From assembly GCA_021153325.1 (NCBI GenBank), contig JAGKTQ010000019.1:1-51892 (forward strand): a stretch of DNA of 51,892 nucleotides, in the 5' to 3' direction. How positions within the stretch are numbered: position 1 is the stretch's first letter; every line of letters begins with the position of its first letter. The position numbers and the translations under genes are program-made. The notes below the pieces were generated by a model. That model had not been told where the DNA came from. It saw only the letters and a list, made by a program, of their open reading frames with translations, and made no database searches. The stretch is from Lachnospiraceae bacterium (GTDB taxonomy: Bacteria > Bacillota > Clostridia > Lachnospirales > Lachnospiraceae). Positions 35,090 through 42,559 of the stretch are shown here, in pieces.

Positions 35090-36454
35090 ATGGCATTTGA
35101 AAGTTTAACGGACAAATTGCAAAATGTATTTAAAAACTTAAGAAGTAAAGGCCGTTTGACTGAGGAAGATGTTAAGGCAGCCTTGAAAGAAGTAAAAATG
35201 GCTCTTTTAGAGGCGGACGTAAACTTCAAGGTCGTAAAACAGTTTGTAAAGTCGGTAGAAGAACGGGCAATCGGTAGCGATGTGCTTAACGGACTGAATC
35301 CGGGACAGATGGTGATCAAGATCGTAAACGAAGAAATGATTACGCTGATGGGTTCGGAAACGACAGAAATAAAAATGCAGCCGGGAAAAGCCATTACCGT
35401 TATTATGATGTGTGGTCTTCAAGGTGCAGGTAAGACAACGACAACTGCAAAGATTGCAGGCAAAATGAAGTTAAAAGGGAAGAAACCTTTGCTTGTAGCC
35501 TGTGATATATACCGTCCGGCGGCGATTAAACAGCTGCAGGTGAACGGAGAAAAGCAGGGTGTTGACGTTTTTGCAATGGGTGACAACCACAAACCGGTAA
35601 ACATTGCCAAGGCAGCTTTAGAGCATGCAGAGAAAAATGAACATAACGTAGTGATCTTGGATACAGCAGGACGTCTTCATATTGACGAAGCTATGATGGA
35701 AGAACTACAGGAGATCAAAGAAGGTGTTACCGTACACCAGACACTTTTAGTAGTAGATGCCATGACTGGACAGGATGCAGTTAATGTAGCAAAAGAATTT
35801 GATGAAAAAGTTGGCGTCGATGGTGTTGTTTTATCCAAGATGGATGGTGATACCAGAGGTGGTGCGGCACTTTCCGTAAAAGCAGTTACCGGCAAACCGA
35901 TTCTGTATGTTGGTATGGGTGAAAAGCTTTCAGATCTGGAACAGTTTTATCCAGACCGTATGGCAAGCAGAATTTTAGGTATGGGCGATGTTTTGAGCCT
36001 CATTGATAAAGTGCAGGCAAACATTGATATAGATGAAGAAAAAGAAAAGAAAATAGCTGCAAACATGAAAAAAGGAAAATTCGATTTTGAAGATTACCTG
36101 GAAAGCATGAAGCAGATGAAAAACATGGGTGGTATTTCCAGTATTTTGAGTATGATGCCCGGCATGGGAAATAAAATGGGAGATATTGAATCCATGATTG
36201 ATGAAAAGCAACTTGCCCGTACAGAGGCAATTGTCCTTTCCATGACGCCGGAAGAGAGGAGAAATCCAAAACTTCTAAATCCAAGCAGAAAGCATCGTAT
36301 AGCAAAGGGTGCAGGCGTGGATATCAGTCAGGTAAATCGTTTCATTAAACAGTTTGAACAGAGTCAGAAAATGATGAAACAGTTTGGTGGAATGGGTGGA
36401 AAGAAAGGCAGAGGGCTTTTCGGTGGAAAAGGTGGTATGAGATTACCATTTTAA
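35090..36454 (+). CDS. ffh: Signal recognition particle protein Ffh
   Basis: SRP54-type GTPase that binds signal sequences and SRP RNA; partner of FtsY. The product is 454 residues. N domain 1-90; G domain with G1 GLQGAGKTT from residue 109, DTAGRLHIDEAMMEEL and VVDAMTGQDAVNVA; methionine-rich M domain from about 300 to the end, including RKHRIAKGAGVDISQVNRF. The tail is glycine- and methionine-rich, as usual. The ATG follows AGAGGA. Confidence 0.97.
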   Translation: MAFESLTDKLQNVFKNLRSKGRLTEEDVKAALKEVKMALLEADVNFKVVKQFVKSVEERAIGSDVLNGLNPGQMVIKIVNEEMITLMGSETTEIKMQPGKAITVIMMCGLQGAGKTTTTAKIAGKMKLKGKKPLLVACDIYRPAAIKQLQVNGEKQGVDVFAMGDNHKPVNIAKAALEHAEKNEHNVVILDTAGRLHIDEAMMEELQEIKEGVTVHQTLLVVDAMTGQDAVNVAKEFDEKVGVDGVVLSKMDGDTRGGAALSVKAVTGKPILYVGMGEKLSDLEQFYPDRMASRILGMGDVLSLIDKVQANIDIDEEKEKKIAANMKKGKFDFEDYLESMKQMKNMGGISSILSMMPGMGNKMGDIESMIDEKQLARTEAIVLSMTPEERRNPKLLNPSRKHRIAKGAGVDISQVNRFIKQFEQSQKMMKQFGGMGGKKGRGLFGGKGGMRLPF

Positions 36455-36540
36455 TGTTGAGAGAATCAGAAAAACCCCAAACGGTAATTTTCTGTTCCTA
36501 ATATAAATTTTAGTTAAATATTACACGGAGGTGAAATGTA

Positions 36541-36783
36541 ATGGTAAAAATCAGATTAAAAAGAATGGGTCAGAAGAAAGCTCCTTTCTATAGAATCGTT
36601 GTTTCAGATTCCAGATCTCCAAGAGACGGAAAGTTCATCGAAGAAATCGGAACTTATGATCCTAACACAGATCCAAGCCAGTTCAAAGTAAATGAGGAAT
36701 TAGCTAAAAAATGGTTAGCAAACGGTGCACAGCCTACAGAAGTAGTTGCTAAGATCTTCAAAGCAGCCGGCATTGAAAAATAA
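36541..36783 (+). CDS. rpsP: Ribosomal protein S16
   Basis: An 80-residue small-subunit protein, starting MVKIRLKRMGQKKAPFYRIV. A strong ribosome site, GGAGGTG, lies before the ATG. It heads the conserved rpsP-khpA-rimM-trmD-rplS block. Confidence 0.97.
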   Translation: MVKIRLKRMGQKKAPFYRIVVSDSRSPRDGKFIEEIGTYDPNTDPSQFKVNEELAKKWLANGAQPTEVVAKIFKAAGIEK

Positions 36784-36815
36784 TGACTTGTTAATCATTC
36801 TTTTGGAGGTGGATT

Positions 36816-37043
36816 ATGAAGGAATTAGTAGAAGTAATTGCAAAAGCACTTGTTGATAATCCGGATGAAGTTGTTGTTACAGAAAAAGAAGATGGAAAAA
36901 ATGTGACAGTTGAACTTCATGTTGCTGCATCCGATATGGGTAAGGTAATCGGAAAACAGGGACGTATTGCAAAGACAATCCGTACACTGGTAAAGGCAGC
37001 ATCATCCAAAGACGATAAAAGAGTTGATGTTGAAATCATCTAA
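36816..37043 (+). CDS. khpA: KH-domain RNA-binding protein KhpA
   Basis: A 75-residue single KH domain protein (YlqC). The nucleic-acid loop is GKVIGKQGRIAKTIRTL, with the GxxG motif GKQG. In other Firmicutes, KhpA works with KhpB/Jag in RNA binding and cell-division control; the partner is not in the window. The ATG follows TGGAGGTGG. It is followed by a hairpin terminator before rimM. Confidence 0.95.
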   Translation: MKELVEVIAKALVDNPDEVVVTEKEDGKNVTVELHVAASDMGKVIGKQGRIAKTIRTLVKAASSKDDKRVDVEII

Positions 37044-37070
37044 ACATTTAAGTCTATTGACGAGCAAAAG

Positions 37071-37106
37071 AACCCATAAACATATTTGTGTTTATGGGTT
37101 TGCTTA
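37071..37106 (+). terminator. Hairpin between khpA and rimM
   Basis: AACCCATAAACA and TGTTTATGGGTT pair perfectly over 12 bases around a six-base loop. The T content after it is modest (TGCTTACTT), so it may act as a leaky terminator. Confidence 0.65.
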
Positions 37107-37154
37107 CTTAAAGCGTAAATTTTGTAAGCACAGAGAAAGGCATGGTTATTTTTA

Positions 37155-37664
37155 GTGGAAGATAAATTTCAGGTTGGCGTTATCAGCTCCACACATGGGG
37201 TAAGAGGAGAAGTAAAAGTTTTTCCTACTACGGATGATGTGAAGCGTTTTAAACGTTTGAAAGAAGTATTATTAGATACAGGAAAAGAACAGATACCTCT
37301 TGAAATCGAAGGCGTGAAGTTTTTTAAACAATTTGCAATTTTAAAATTTAAAGGTATTGATAACATAAATGATATTGAGAAATATAAAGGAAAAAGTCTG
37401 TTTGTTACGAGAGAGAATGCGGTCAGACTGCGAAAAGATGAATATTTTATTGCAGATTTGATCGGAATTACGGTCTTTGACGAAGAGGAAAAAGAAATTG
37501 GAGAGCTGAAGGATGTAATTGAAACGGGTGCAAATGATGTTTATGTCATTCAGATGTCTGATGGAAAAGAACTTTTGTTACCGGCGATCAAACAATGTAT
37601 TCTGGATGTGGATGTTGAAAAAGGTACTATGAAAGTACACATTTTGGAAGGTTTATTAGATTAA
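37155..37664 (+). CDS. rimM: 16S rRNA processing protein RimM
   Basis: A 169-residue factor for maturation of the 30S head, where it contacts S19. The N-terminal RimM domain starts FQVGVISSTHGVRGEVKV, and a PRC-barrel domain (about 95-165) contains YFIADLIGITVF and LLLPAIKQCILDVD. The start is GTG at 37155; the best Shine-Dalgarno-like run (AGAAAGG) is about 15 bases upstream, which is unusually far. trmD follows after 34 bases. Confidence 0.95.
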   Translation: MEDKFQVGVISSTHGVRGEVKVFPTTDDVKRFKRLKEVLLDTGKEQIPLEIEGVKFFKQFAILKFKGIDNINDIEKYKGKSLFVTRENAVRLRKDEYFIADLIGITVFDEEEKEIGELKDVIETGANDVYVIQMSDGKELLLPAIKQCILDVDVEKGTMKVHILEGLLD

Positions 37665-37698
37665 TATGCTCTGATCATTTGGATGGAGGAAGAAACCA

Positions 37699-39102
37699 AT
37701 GAATTTTGACATACTTACTCTTTTCCCTGAAATGGTAGAAAATGGTCTGAATACAAGTATTATTGGAAGGGCGAAAGAGCAGGGAAGTATTTCTATAAAA
37801 GCACATAATATCAGAGATTATACAGAAGATAAGCATAAAAAAGTAGATGATTATCCTTATGGTGGCGGAGCCGGAATGCTGATGCAGGCACAGCCGATTT
37901 ATGATTGCTTTCTTGCAGTGAAAGAAAAGATAGAAAAAGAAGGGAAGAAGGCACCACGTGTTATTTATGTAACGCCACAGGGAAAGACTTTTACACAGTC
38001 TATGGCAGAGGAATTTGCAAAGGAAGACAATCTTGTTTTTTTATGTGGACATTATGAAGGCGTGGATGAACGTGTGTTGGAAGAAATGGTTACAGATTAT
38101 GTATCCATAGGTGATTATGTACTTACAGGTGGAGAACTGCCTGCGATGGTAATGATCGATGCCATTTCCAGATTGGTAGACGGGGTGCTGAACAATGAAG
38201 AATCTGCGCAGACGGAATCTTTTCACAATTGTCTTTTGGAATATCCTCAATATTCAAGACCAGAGGAATGGCGGGGGAAAAGAGTTCCTGATGTGCTGCT
38301 TTCAGGGAATCACAAAAAAATAGAAAGCTGGCGAATGGAGCAGTCAATTCAGAGAACAAAAGAAAGACGTCCTGATCTGTATGAAAAGTATGAAGAATTA
38401 AAACAGTGTGAACAATATCTTTTGCATAACAAATTGCATCACATGGACATGATAGAGGCTCTAAGAAGAGGTAATGCCCAACTTCTTTATTCTGGAAATG
38501 ATGGTGTTCTTATGAAAGAGAAGATCAGTGGCATCTATATGCTGACTGCAACAGACAAAGAAAATGGTGAGAGAATACTTTCCTATGTTCATAAGGAGGA
38601 AAAACCTACACTTTTTGTCTCGCATCAGGAGTTTATGAATGATCGGATCTGTGAGGAATTTGATCTGCATACGGAAAATGAGTGTTTACAGTGGGTATAT
38701 ACAAGAAAAGAACCACTGCCTATTCCAAAAGGAATGGATATACGCAGGCTTGACAGCATATATTCCTCTACGATTCGGGAGCAGTACAAAATATGTGATG
38801 CAGCTTATATAGAGGAACGTTTAGAAAGTGGCAGTATGTATGGTGTTTTTGAAAACGATATACTGGCAGGATTTGTGGGTATGCACAAGGAAGGCAGCAT
38901 TGGTATGCTGGAAATTTTCGAATCCTATAGAAACAAAGGATATGCCAAGGCATTAGAAGCATTTTGTATTAATAGTCAATTGAAGCAGGGCTTCACTCCT
39001 TTTGGACAAGTGATCGAAGGAAATGAGATTTCCATGAAATTGCAGAAAAGTCTGAATTTGTATCCGGCAAAGGGAAAAGTGTACTGGCTGACAAAAAATT
39101 AA
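37699..39102 (+). CDS. trmD: TrmD tRNA (guanine-37-N1) methyltransferase fused to a GNAT-like domain
   Basis: Residues 1-240 are a complete TrmD, which methylates G37 of tRNAs to keep reading frame. The knotted SPOUT core shows YGGGAGM (54-60), LCGHYEGVDER (115-125), SIGDYVLTGGE (136-146), and RPEEWRGKRVPDVLLSGNH (187-205). Most TrmD proteins end near 240-250 residues; this one has 467. The added 220 residues begin around base 38446 and end with a GNAT acetyltransferase-like fold: FENDILAGFVGMHKEGSIGM, then the acetyl-CoA motif RNKGYA at 411-416. The first half of the extension (about 250-345) is not recognised. No stop, frameshift or ribosome site separates the parts. The ATG follows GGAGGA. 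The acetyl acceptor is unknown. Confidence 0.93.
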   Translation: MNFDILTLFPEMVENGLNTSIIGRAKEQGSISIKAHNIRDYTEDKHKKVDDYPYGGGAGMLMQAQPIYDCFLAVKEKIEKEGKKAPRVIYVTPQGKTFTQSMAEEFAKEDNLVFLCGHYEGVDERVLEEMVTDYVSIGDYVLTGGELPAMVMIDAISRLVDGVLNNEESAQTESFHNCLLEYPQYSRPEEWRGKRVPDVLLSGNHKKIESWRMEQSIQRTKERRPDLYEKYEELKQCEQYLLHNKLHHMDMIEALRRGNAQLLYSGNDGVLMKEKISGIYMLTATDKENGERILSYVHKEEKPTLFVSHQEFMNDRICEEFDLHTENECLQWVYTRKEPLPIPKGMDIRRLDSIYSSTIREQYKICDAAYIEERLESGSMYGVFENDILAGFVGMHKEGSIGMLEIFESYRNKGYAKALEAFCINSQLKQGFTPFGQVIEGNEISMKLQKSLNLYPAKGKVYWLTKN

Positions 39103-39126
39103 GAATCCGGCAGAAATATCAAATCT

Positions 39127-39154
39127 TTGCTTGCAATTTACAGTCTGATATGAT
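39127..39154 (+). promoter_or_regulatory. Extended -10 promoter of rplS
   Basis: TTGCTT at 39127-39132 and TATGAT at 39149-39154 are 16 bases apart, with TGA directly before the -10. It gives rplS its own transcript with a leader of about 75 bases. Confidence 0.65.
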
Positions 39155-39164
39155 AAACTAATAC

Positions 39165-39236
39165 ACGTTGTGAAAATAGATGGTCCTCTGTTACCATGGT
39201 GGTATTAAGAACATCCAAGATTTAAGGAGGCACACA
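39165..39236 (+). other. Possible rplS leader with palindrome
   Basis: The leader holds TTACCATGGTGGTA (39191-39204), a near-palindrome that can form a small hairpin upstream of the ribosome site. L19 leader RNAs are known in Firmicutes, but I cannot confirm that fold here. Confidence 0.3.
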
Positions 39237-39584
39237 ATGAACGAAATTATTAAAAGCATTGAAGCAGAACAGTTAAGAGCAGAAGTACCGGAATTTAATG
39301 TAGGTGATACTGTTAAAGTTTACGGTAAGATCAAAGAAGGTAACCGTGAAAGAATCCAGGTTTTTGAAGGCGTTGTTCTTAAAAAACAGGGTGGAAGCAA
39401 CAGAGCAACTTTCACAGTAAGAAAAACTTCTAACGGAATCGGTGTTGAAAAAACTTGGCCGCTTCATTCTCCTAACGTAGAAAAAGTAGAAGTAGTAAGA
39501 AAAGGTAAAGTAAGAAGAGCTAAACTTAACTACTTAAGAGATCGCGTTGGTAAGAAAGCTAAAGTTAAAGAATTAGTAAAATAA
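39237..39584 (+). CDS. rplS: Ribosomal protein L19
   Basis: A 115-residue large-subunit protein at the 30S-50S interface. Runs FNVGDTVKVYGKIKEGNRER and SPNVEKVEVVRKGKVRRAKL are typical. The frame is open 19 codons further upstream, but the ATG at 39237 with AAGGAGG is the start. A terminator follows, ending the rpsP-to-rplS block. Confidence 0.97.
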   Translation: MNEIIKSIEAEQLRAEVPEFNVGDTVKVYGKIKEGNRERIQVFEGVVLKKQGGSNRATFTVRKTSNGIGVEKTWPLHSPNVEKVEVVRKGKVRRAKLNYLRDRVGKKAKVKELVK

Positions 39585-39598
39585 GAAAACAGATAAAG

Positions 39599-39628
39599 GG
39601 ATAATTACTTTTGTAATTATCCTTTTTT
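39599..39628 (+). terminator. Intrinsic terminator after rplS
   Basis: GGATAATTAC (39599-39608) and GTAATTATCC (39613-39622) pair perfectly around TTTT and are followed by TTTTTT. Confidence 0.93.
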
Positions 39629-39630
39629 CT

Positions 39631-39658
39631 TTTACATCATGCTGAAATGTGTTATACT
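39631..39658 (+). promoter_or_regulatory. Promoter of the first signal peptidase gene
   Basis: TTTACA at 39631-39636 and TATACT at 39653-39658 are 16 bases apart, with an extended TGT before the -10. Confidence 0.65.
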
Positions 39659-39704
39659 TCGAATAGTGTTTTATTGTGTGAAAAGAATAGGATGATAGAG
39701 TGGT

Positions 39705-40289
39705 ATGAGAAGAAATAGAGGCTTAAGTTTTTATAGAAGGAAGAAACAGATAAGCTCTAACGTATTGAAAGAAATTTTCAGTTGGATATTTGGTATAGTA
39801 GCAAGCATATTTTTGGCTGTTGTTGTAGTTTATTGTGTCGGCACGACAACGAGCGTTATCGGTGTATCTATGGAACCAGGGCTGTATAGTGGACAGACTA
39901 TTTTGATCAATCAAGTTGCTTATCGAATCGCTTCCCCCAAGACAGATGATGTAATCGTATTTTTACCGAATGGTAATGAAAATTCTCATTACTATGTAAA
40001 AAGAGTGGTGGCAGTTCCGGGAGATACGGTTCAGATTATAAATGGTATTCTTTATGTAAATGGCGAAGAGGCAGACAATACAGAAGGGTATGACAAAATG
40101 GCAGATGCTGGAATCGCAGAAAATGAAATCATTTTGCAAAGTGGAGAATATTTTGTGCTTGGAGATAATCGTAATAATAGTGAAGACAGCCGTTCTGCCA
40201 ATATTGGTGTGGTCAACGAACAGGATATTATCGGAAAAGCATGGTTTCATCTCTCCTGCACAGAATCAGGAATGGGATTTATAAAATAA
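39705..40289 (+). CDS. lepB: Signal peptidase I (first copy)
   Basis: Membrane serine protease that removes signal peptides from exported proteins. The product is 194 residues. One N-terminal transmembrane helix (about 25-47) precedes the catalytic Ser55 in GVSMEPG and Lys99 in YYVKRVVAVPGD; GDNRNNSEDSR is at 153-163. It is a short, Bacillus-type enzyme with a basic N-terminus. It is followed by ylqF after 33 bases. A second, diverged copy lies just after ylqF. Confidence 0.94.
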   Translation: MRRNRGLSFYRRKKQISSNVLKEIFSWIFGIVASIFLAVVVVYCVGTTTSVIGVSMEPGLYSGQTILINQVAYRIASPKTDDVIVFLPNGNENSHYYVKRVVAVPGDTVQIINGILYVNGEEADNTEGYDKMADAGIAENEIILQSGEYFVLGDNRNNSEDSRSANIGVVNEQDIIGKAWFHLSCTESGMGFIK

Positions 40290-40322
40290 AGTTTGAAATA
40301 GAGAAAGGTATAGGTTAGTAAT

Positions 40323-41168
40323 ATGAATTATCAATGGTATCCTGGTCATATGACAAAGGCAAAAAGAATGATGCAGGAAAATATTAAGCTGATCGATCTG
40401 GTGATCGAGCTTGTGGATGCAAGAATTCCATTAAGCAGCCGTAACCCGGAAATTGATGAACTTGGAAAAAATAAAGCGAGAGTGATCCTTTTAAATAAGT
40501 CGGATCTGTCGGATAAAAGATACAATAAACAGTGGATGGAATATTTTACGAATAAAGGATTTCATGTGTTGGAAATCAATTCCAAGACAGGAGCAGGCGT
40601 AAAGGCAATTCAGGGACTTGTGCAGGAAGCATGTAAAGAAAAGATAGAAAGAGATAGAAAACGAGGCATTGTGAATCGTCCCATGCGTGCTATGGTTGTG
40701 GGAATCCCGAATGTTGGGAAATCTACTTTTATTAATTCTTTTGCAGGAAAGGCATGCACCAAAACCGGAAATAAGCCGGGTGTGACAAAAGGAAAGCAGT
40801 GGATTCGTTTAAATAAAGGCTTGGAGCTTTTGGATACGCCAGGAATTTTATGGCCTAAATTTGAAGACCAGAGCGTTGGCATGAAGCTTGCATTTATTGG
40901 CTCTATGAATGATGAAATCTTGCACATGGATGAGCTGGCGGCAGAATTGATCGCATTCCTTTTACAGAACTATCCGGGAATTTTAAAAGAACGTTACGAA
41001 GTGGAAGAAATAGAAGATAAATTTGAAATGTTAAAACAGATCTGTATCAGCCGCCGTTGCTTTAAAAAGGGGGAAGAACCGGATCTTGACAAAGCGGCAG
41101 CTTTGCTTATGGAAGATTTTAGAAGTGGAAAATTAGGGAAAATTACATTGGAATTTCCGGAGGAATAA
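40323..41168 (+). CDS. ylqF: Ribosome biogenesis GTPase YlqF (RbgA)
   Basis: Circularly permuted GTPase needed for late 50S assembly. The product is 281 residues. In the permuted order, G4 NKSD is at 58-61 before G1 GIPNVGKST at 127-135, with DTPGILWP as G3. The C-terminal ANTAR-like helical domain (about 200-280) binds RNA. It starts MNYQWYPGHMTKA, characteristic of the family. It is placed between two signal peptidase genes and upstream of rnhB. Confidence 0.96.
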   Translation: MNYQWYPGHMTKAKRMMQENIKLIDLVIELVDARIPLSSRNPEIDELGKNKARVILLNKSDLSDKRYNKQWMEYFTNKGFHVLEINSKTGAGVKAIQGLVQEACKEKIERDRKRGIVNRPMRAMVVGIPNVGKSTFINSFAGKACTKTGNKPGVTKGKQWIRLNKGLELLDTPGILWPKFEDQSVGMKLAFIGSMNDEILHMDELAAELIAFLLQNYPGILKERYEVEEIEDKFEMLKQICISRRCFKKGEEPDLDKAAALLMEDFRSGKLGKITLEFPEE

Positions 41169-41174
41169 TGACAA

Positions 41175-41714
41175 ATGAATAAGATGTTGAAAGAAATATT
41201 AAATACAAGTGTGTATCTTCTTGTTGTACTTTGTCTTACATGGCTTTGCATTACTTATGTGGGACAGCGTACACAGGTGAGTGGTAGCTCTATGGAAAAT
41301 ACGCTTAGTCATGGAGATAACCTTATTGTTGATAAGATTACATATCGGTTCAGTGAGCCACAGAGATTTGATATTATTGTGTTTCCGTTTGAATATGAAG
41401 AGGATACTTATTATATAAAAAGAATCATCGGACTTCCCGGAGAAACAATACGTATTGATGAAGAAGGAAATATTTATATAAATGACGAATTGTTGGAAGA
41501 GTCTTATGGTAGGGCTGTGATCGCGGATCCGGGCAGAGCAGAAAAGGGAATTACGCTTGGTGAGGATGAGTATTTTGTGCTCGGTGACAACCGAAATGAT
41601 AGTGTAGACAGTCGTACCGAAGTAGTAGGTAATATTAAGAGAGAAGATATTATTGGACGTGCATGGCTTAGAATATGGCCACTTGATAACTTCGGAATTT
41701 TGAAGCACCAGTAA
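41175..41714 (+). CDS. lepB: Signal peptidase I (second copy)
   Basis: A second signal peptidase I, 179 residues. One N-terminal helix (about 10-28); catalytic Ser39 in SGSSMENTL and Lys82 in YYIKRIIGLPGE; GDNRNDSVDSR at 137-147. It starts six bases after the stop of ylqF. It differs clearly from the first copy outside the motifs, so the two may divide substrates or growth phases, as the multiple Sip enzymes of Bacillus do; that division is inference. Confidence 0.94.
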   Translation: MNKMLKEILNTSVYLLVVLCLTWLCITYVGQRTQVSGSSMENTLSHGDNLIVDKITYRFSEPQRFDIIVFPFEYEEDTYYIKRIIGLPGETIRIDEEGNIYINDELLEESYGRAVIADPGRAEKGITLGEDEYFVLGDNRNDSVDSRTEVVGNIKREDIIGRAWLRIWPLDNFGILKHQ

Positions 41715-41753
41715 TAAGTAGATACCGTTATTTTTGTGGAGATGGGAGCAAAA

Positions 41754-42512
41754 ATGGAAACAAAGATCAATGAAATAAAGAAACTTTTTCAGGCAGCCAA
41801 AGTGGATGAGCTGCCTGAATTAATAACTATATATGAAAAAGATGAAAGAAGCGGTGTGAAAGCACTGATCACAAAGGCAAATAAGCAGCTTGATGCTTTG
41901 GAAAAAGAAAAAGCAAGGATAGAAAGCTTAAAGGTATATGAAAAACAGTATGAGACATATGGATATGTATGTGGTATTGATGAAGTTGGTAGAGGCCCGC
42001 TGGCAGGTCCGGTCGTGGCAGGTGCTGTTATTTTACCGAAAGATTGTCAAATCTTTTATTTGAACGATTCCAAGCAGTTAAGCGAAAAAAAGAGAGAAGA
42101 ATTGTATGAAGTGATCATGGAACAGGCGGTTGCCTGTGGTATCGGATATGCTTCACCAGAACGGATTGATGAGATCAATATTTTACAGGCAACTTATGAG
42201 GCTATGCGGGAAGCTATTAGTAAATTGAGCGTTTCACCCGATATATTATTAAATGATGCGGTGACGATTCCAAAAGTGGACATCAAACAAGTTCCTATCA
42301 TAAAAGGTGATGCAAAAAGTGTCTCTATTGCGGCGGCAAGTATTATTGCAAAGGTGACGAGAGACCGTTTGATGGTGCAGTATGACAGTATATTTCCAGA
42401 GTATGGCTTTGCCTCCAATAAAGGATATGGAGCACAGGCACATATAGAAGCATTGAAAAAATATGGACCGACACCGATTCATAGAAAAAGTTTTATTAAG
42501 AATTTTATTTAA
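41754..42512 (+). CDS. rnhB: Ribonuclease HII
   Basis: Removes ribonucleotides and RNA from RNA-DNA hybrids. The product is 252 residues. Catalytic Asp76-Glu77 lie in GIDEVGRGPLAGPVVAGAV; further runs are LNDSKQLSEKKREELY and AASIIAKVTRDRLM. An N-terminal helical extension of about 70 residues precedes the core, as in Bacillus RnhB. A GTG at 41736 is in frame, but GGGAG lies before ATG 41754, the preferred start. It is followed by the FliK-like gene. Confidence 0.95.
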   Translation: METKINEIKKLFQAAKVDELPELITIYEKDERSGVKALITKANKQLDALEKEKARIESLKVYEKQYETYGYVCGIDEVGRGPLAGPVVAGAVILPKDCQIFYLNDSKQLSEKKREELYEVIMEQAVACGIGYASPERIDEINILQATYEAMREAISKLSVSPDILLNDAVTIPKVDIKQVPIIKGDAKSVSIAAASIIAKVTRDRLMVQYDSIFPEYGFASNKGYGAQAHIEALKKYGPTPIHRKSFIKNFI

Positions 42513-42559
42513 TTTTTCATATAAGAAGGCAGTAAGGAACATGGCAGGAGGGATGAAAG

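Noticed and set aside
36467..36494. Terminator or ribosomal leader between ffh and rpsP
   Set aside because: The stem CAGAAAA/TTTTCTG is only seven AT-rich pairs with a 14-base loop and no T-run after it.
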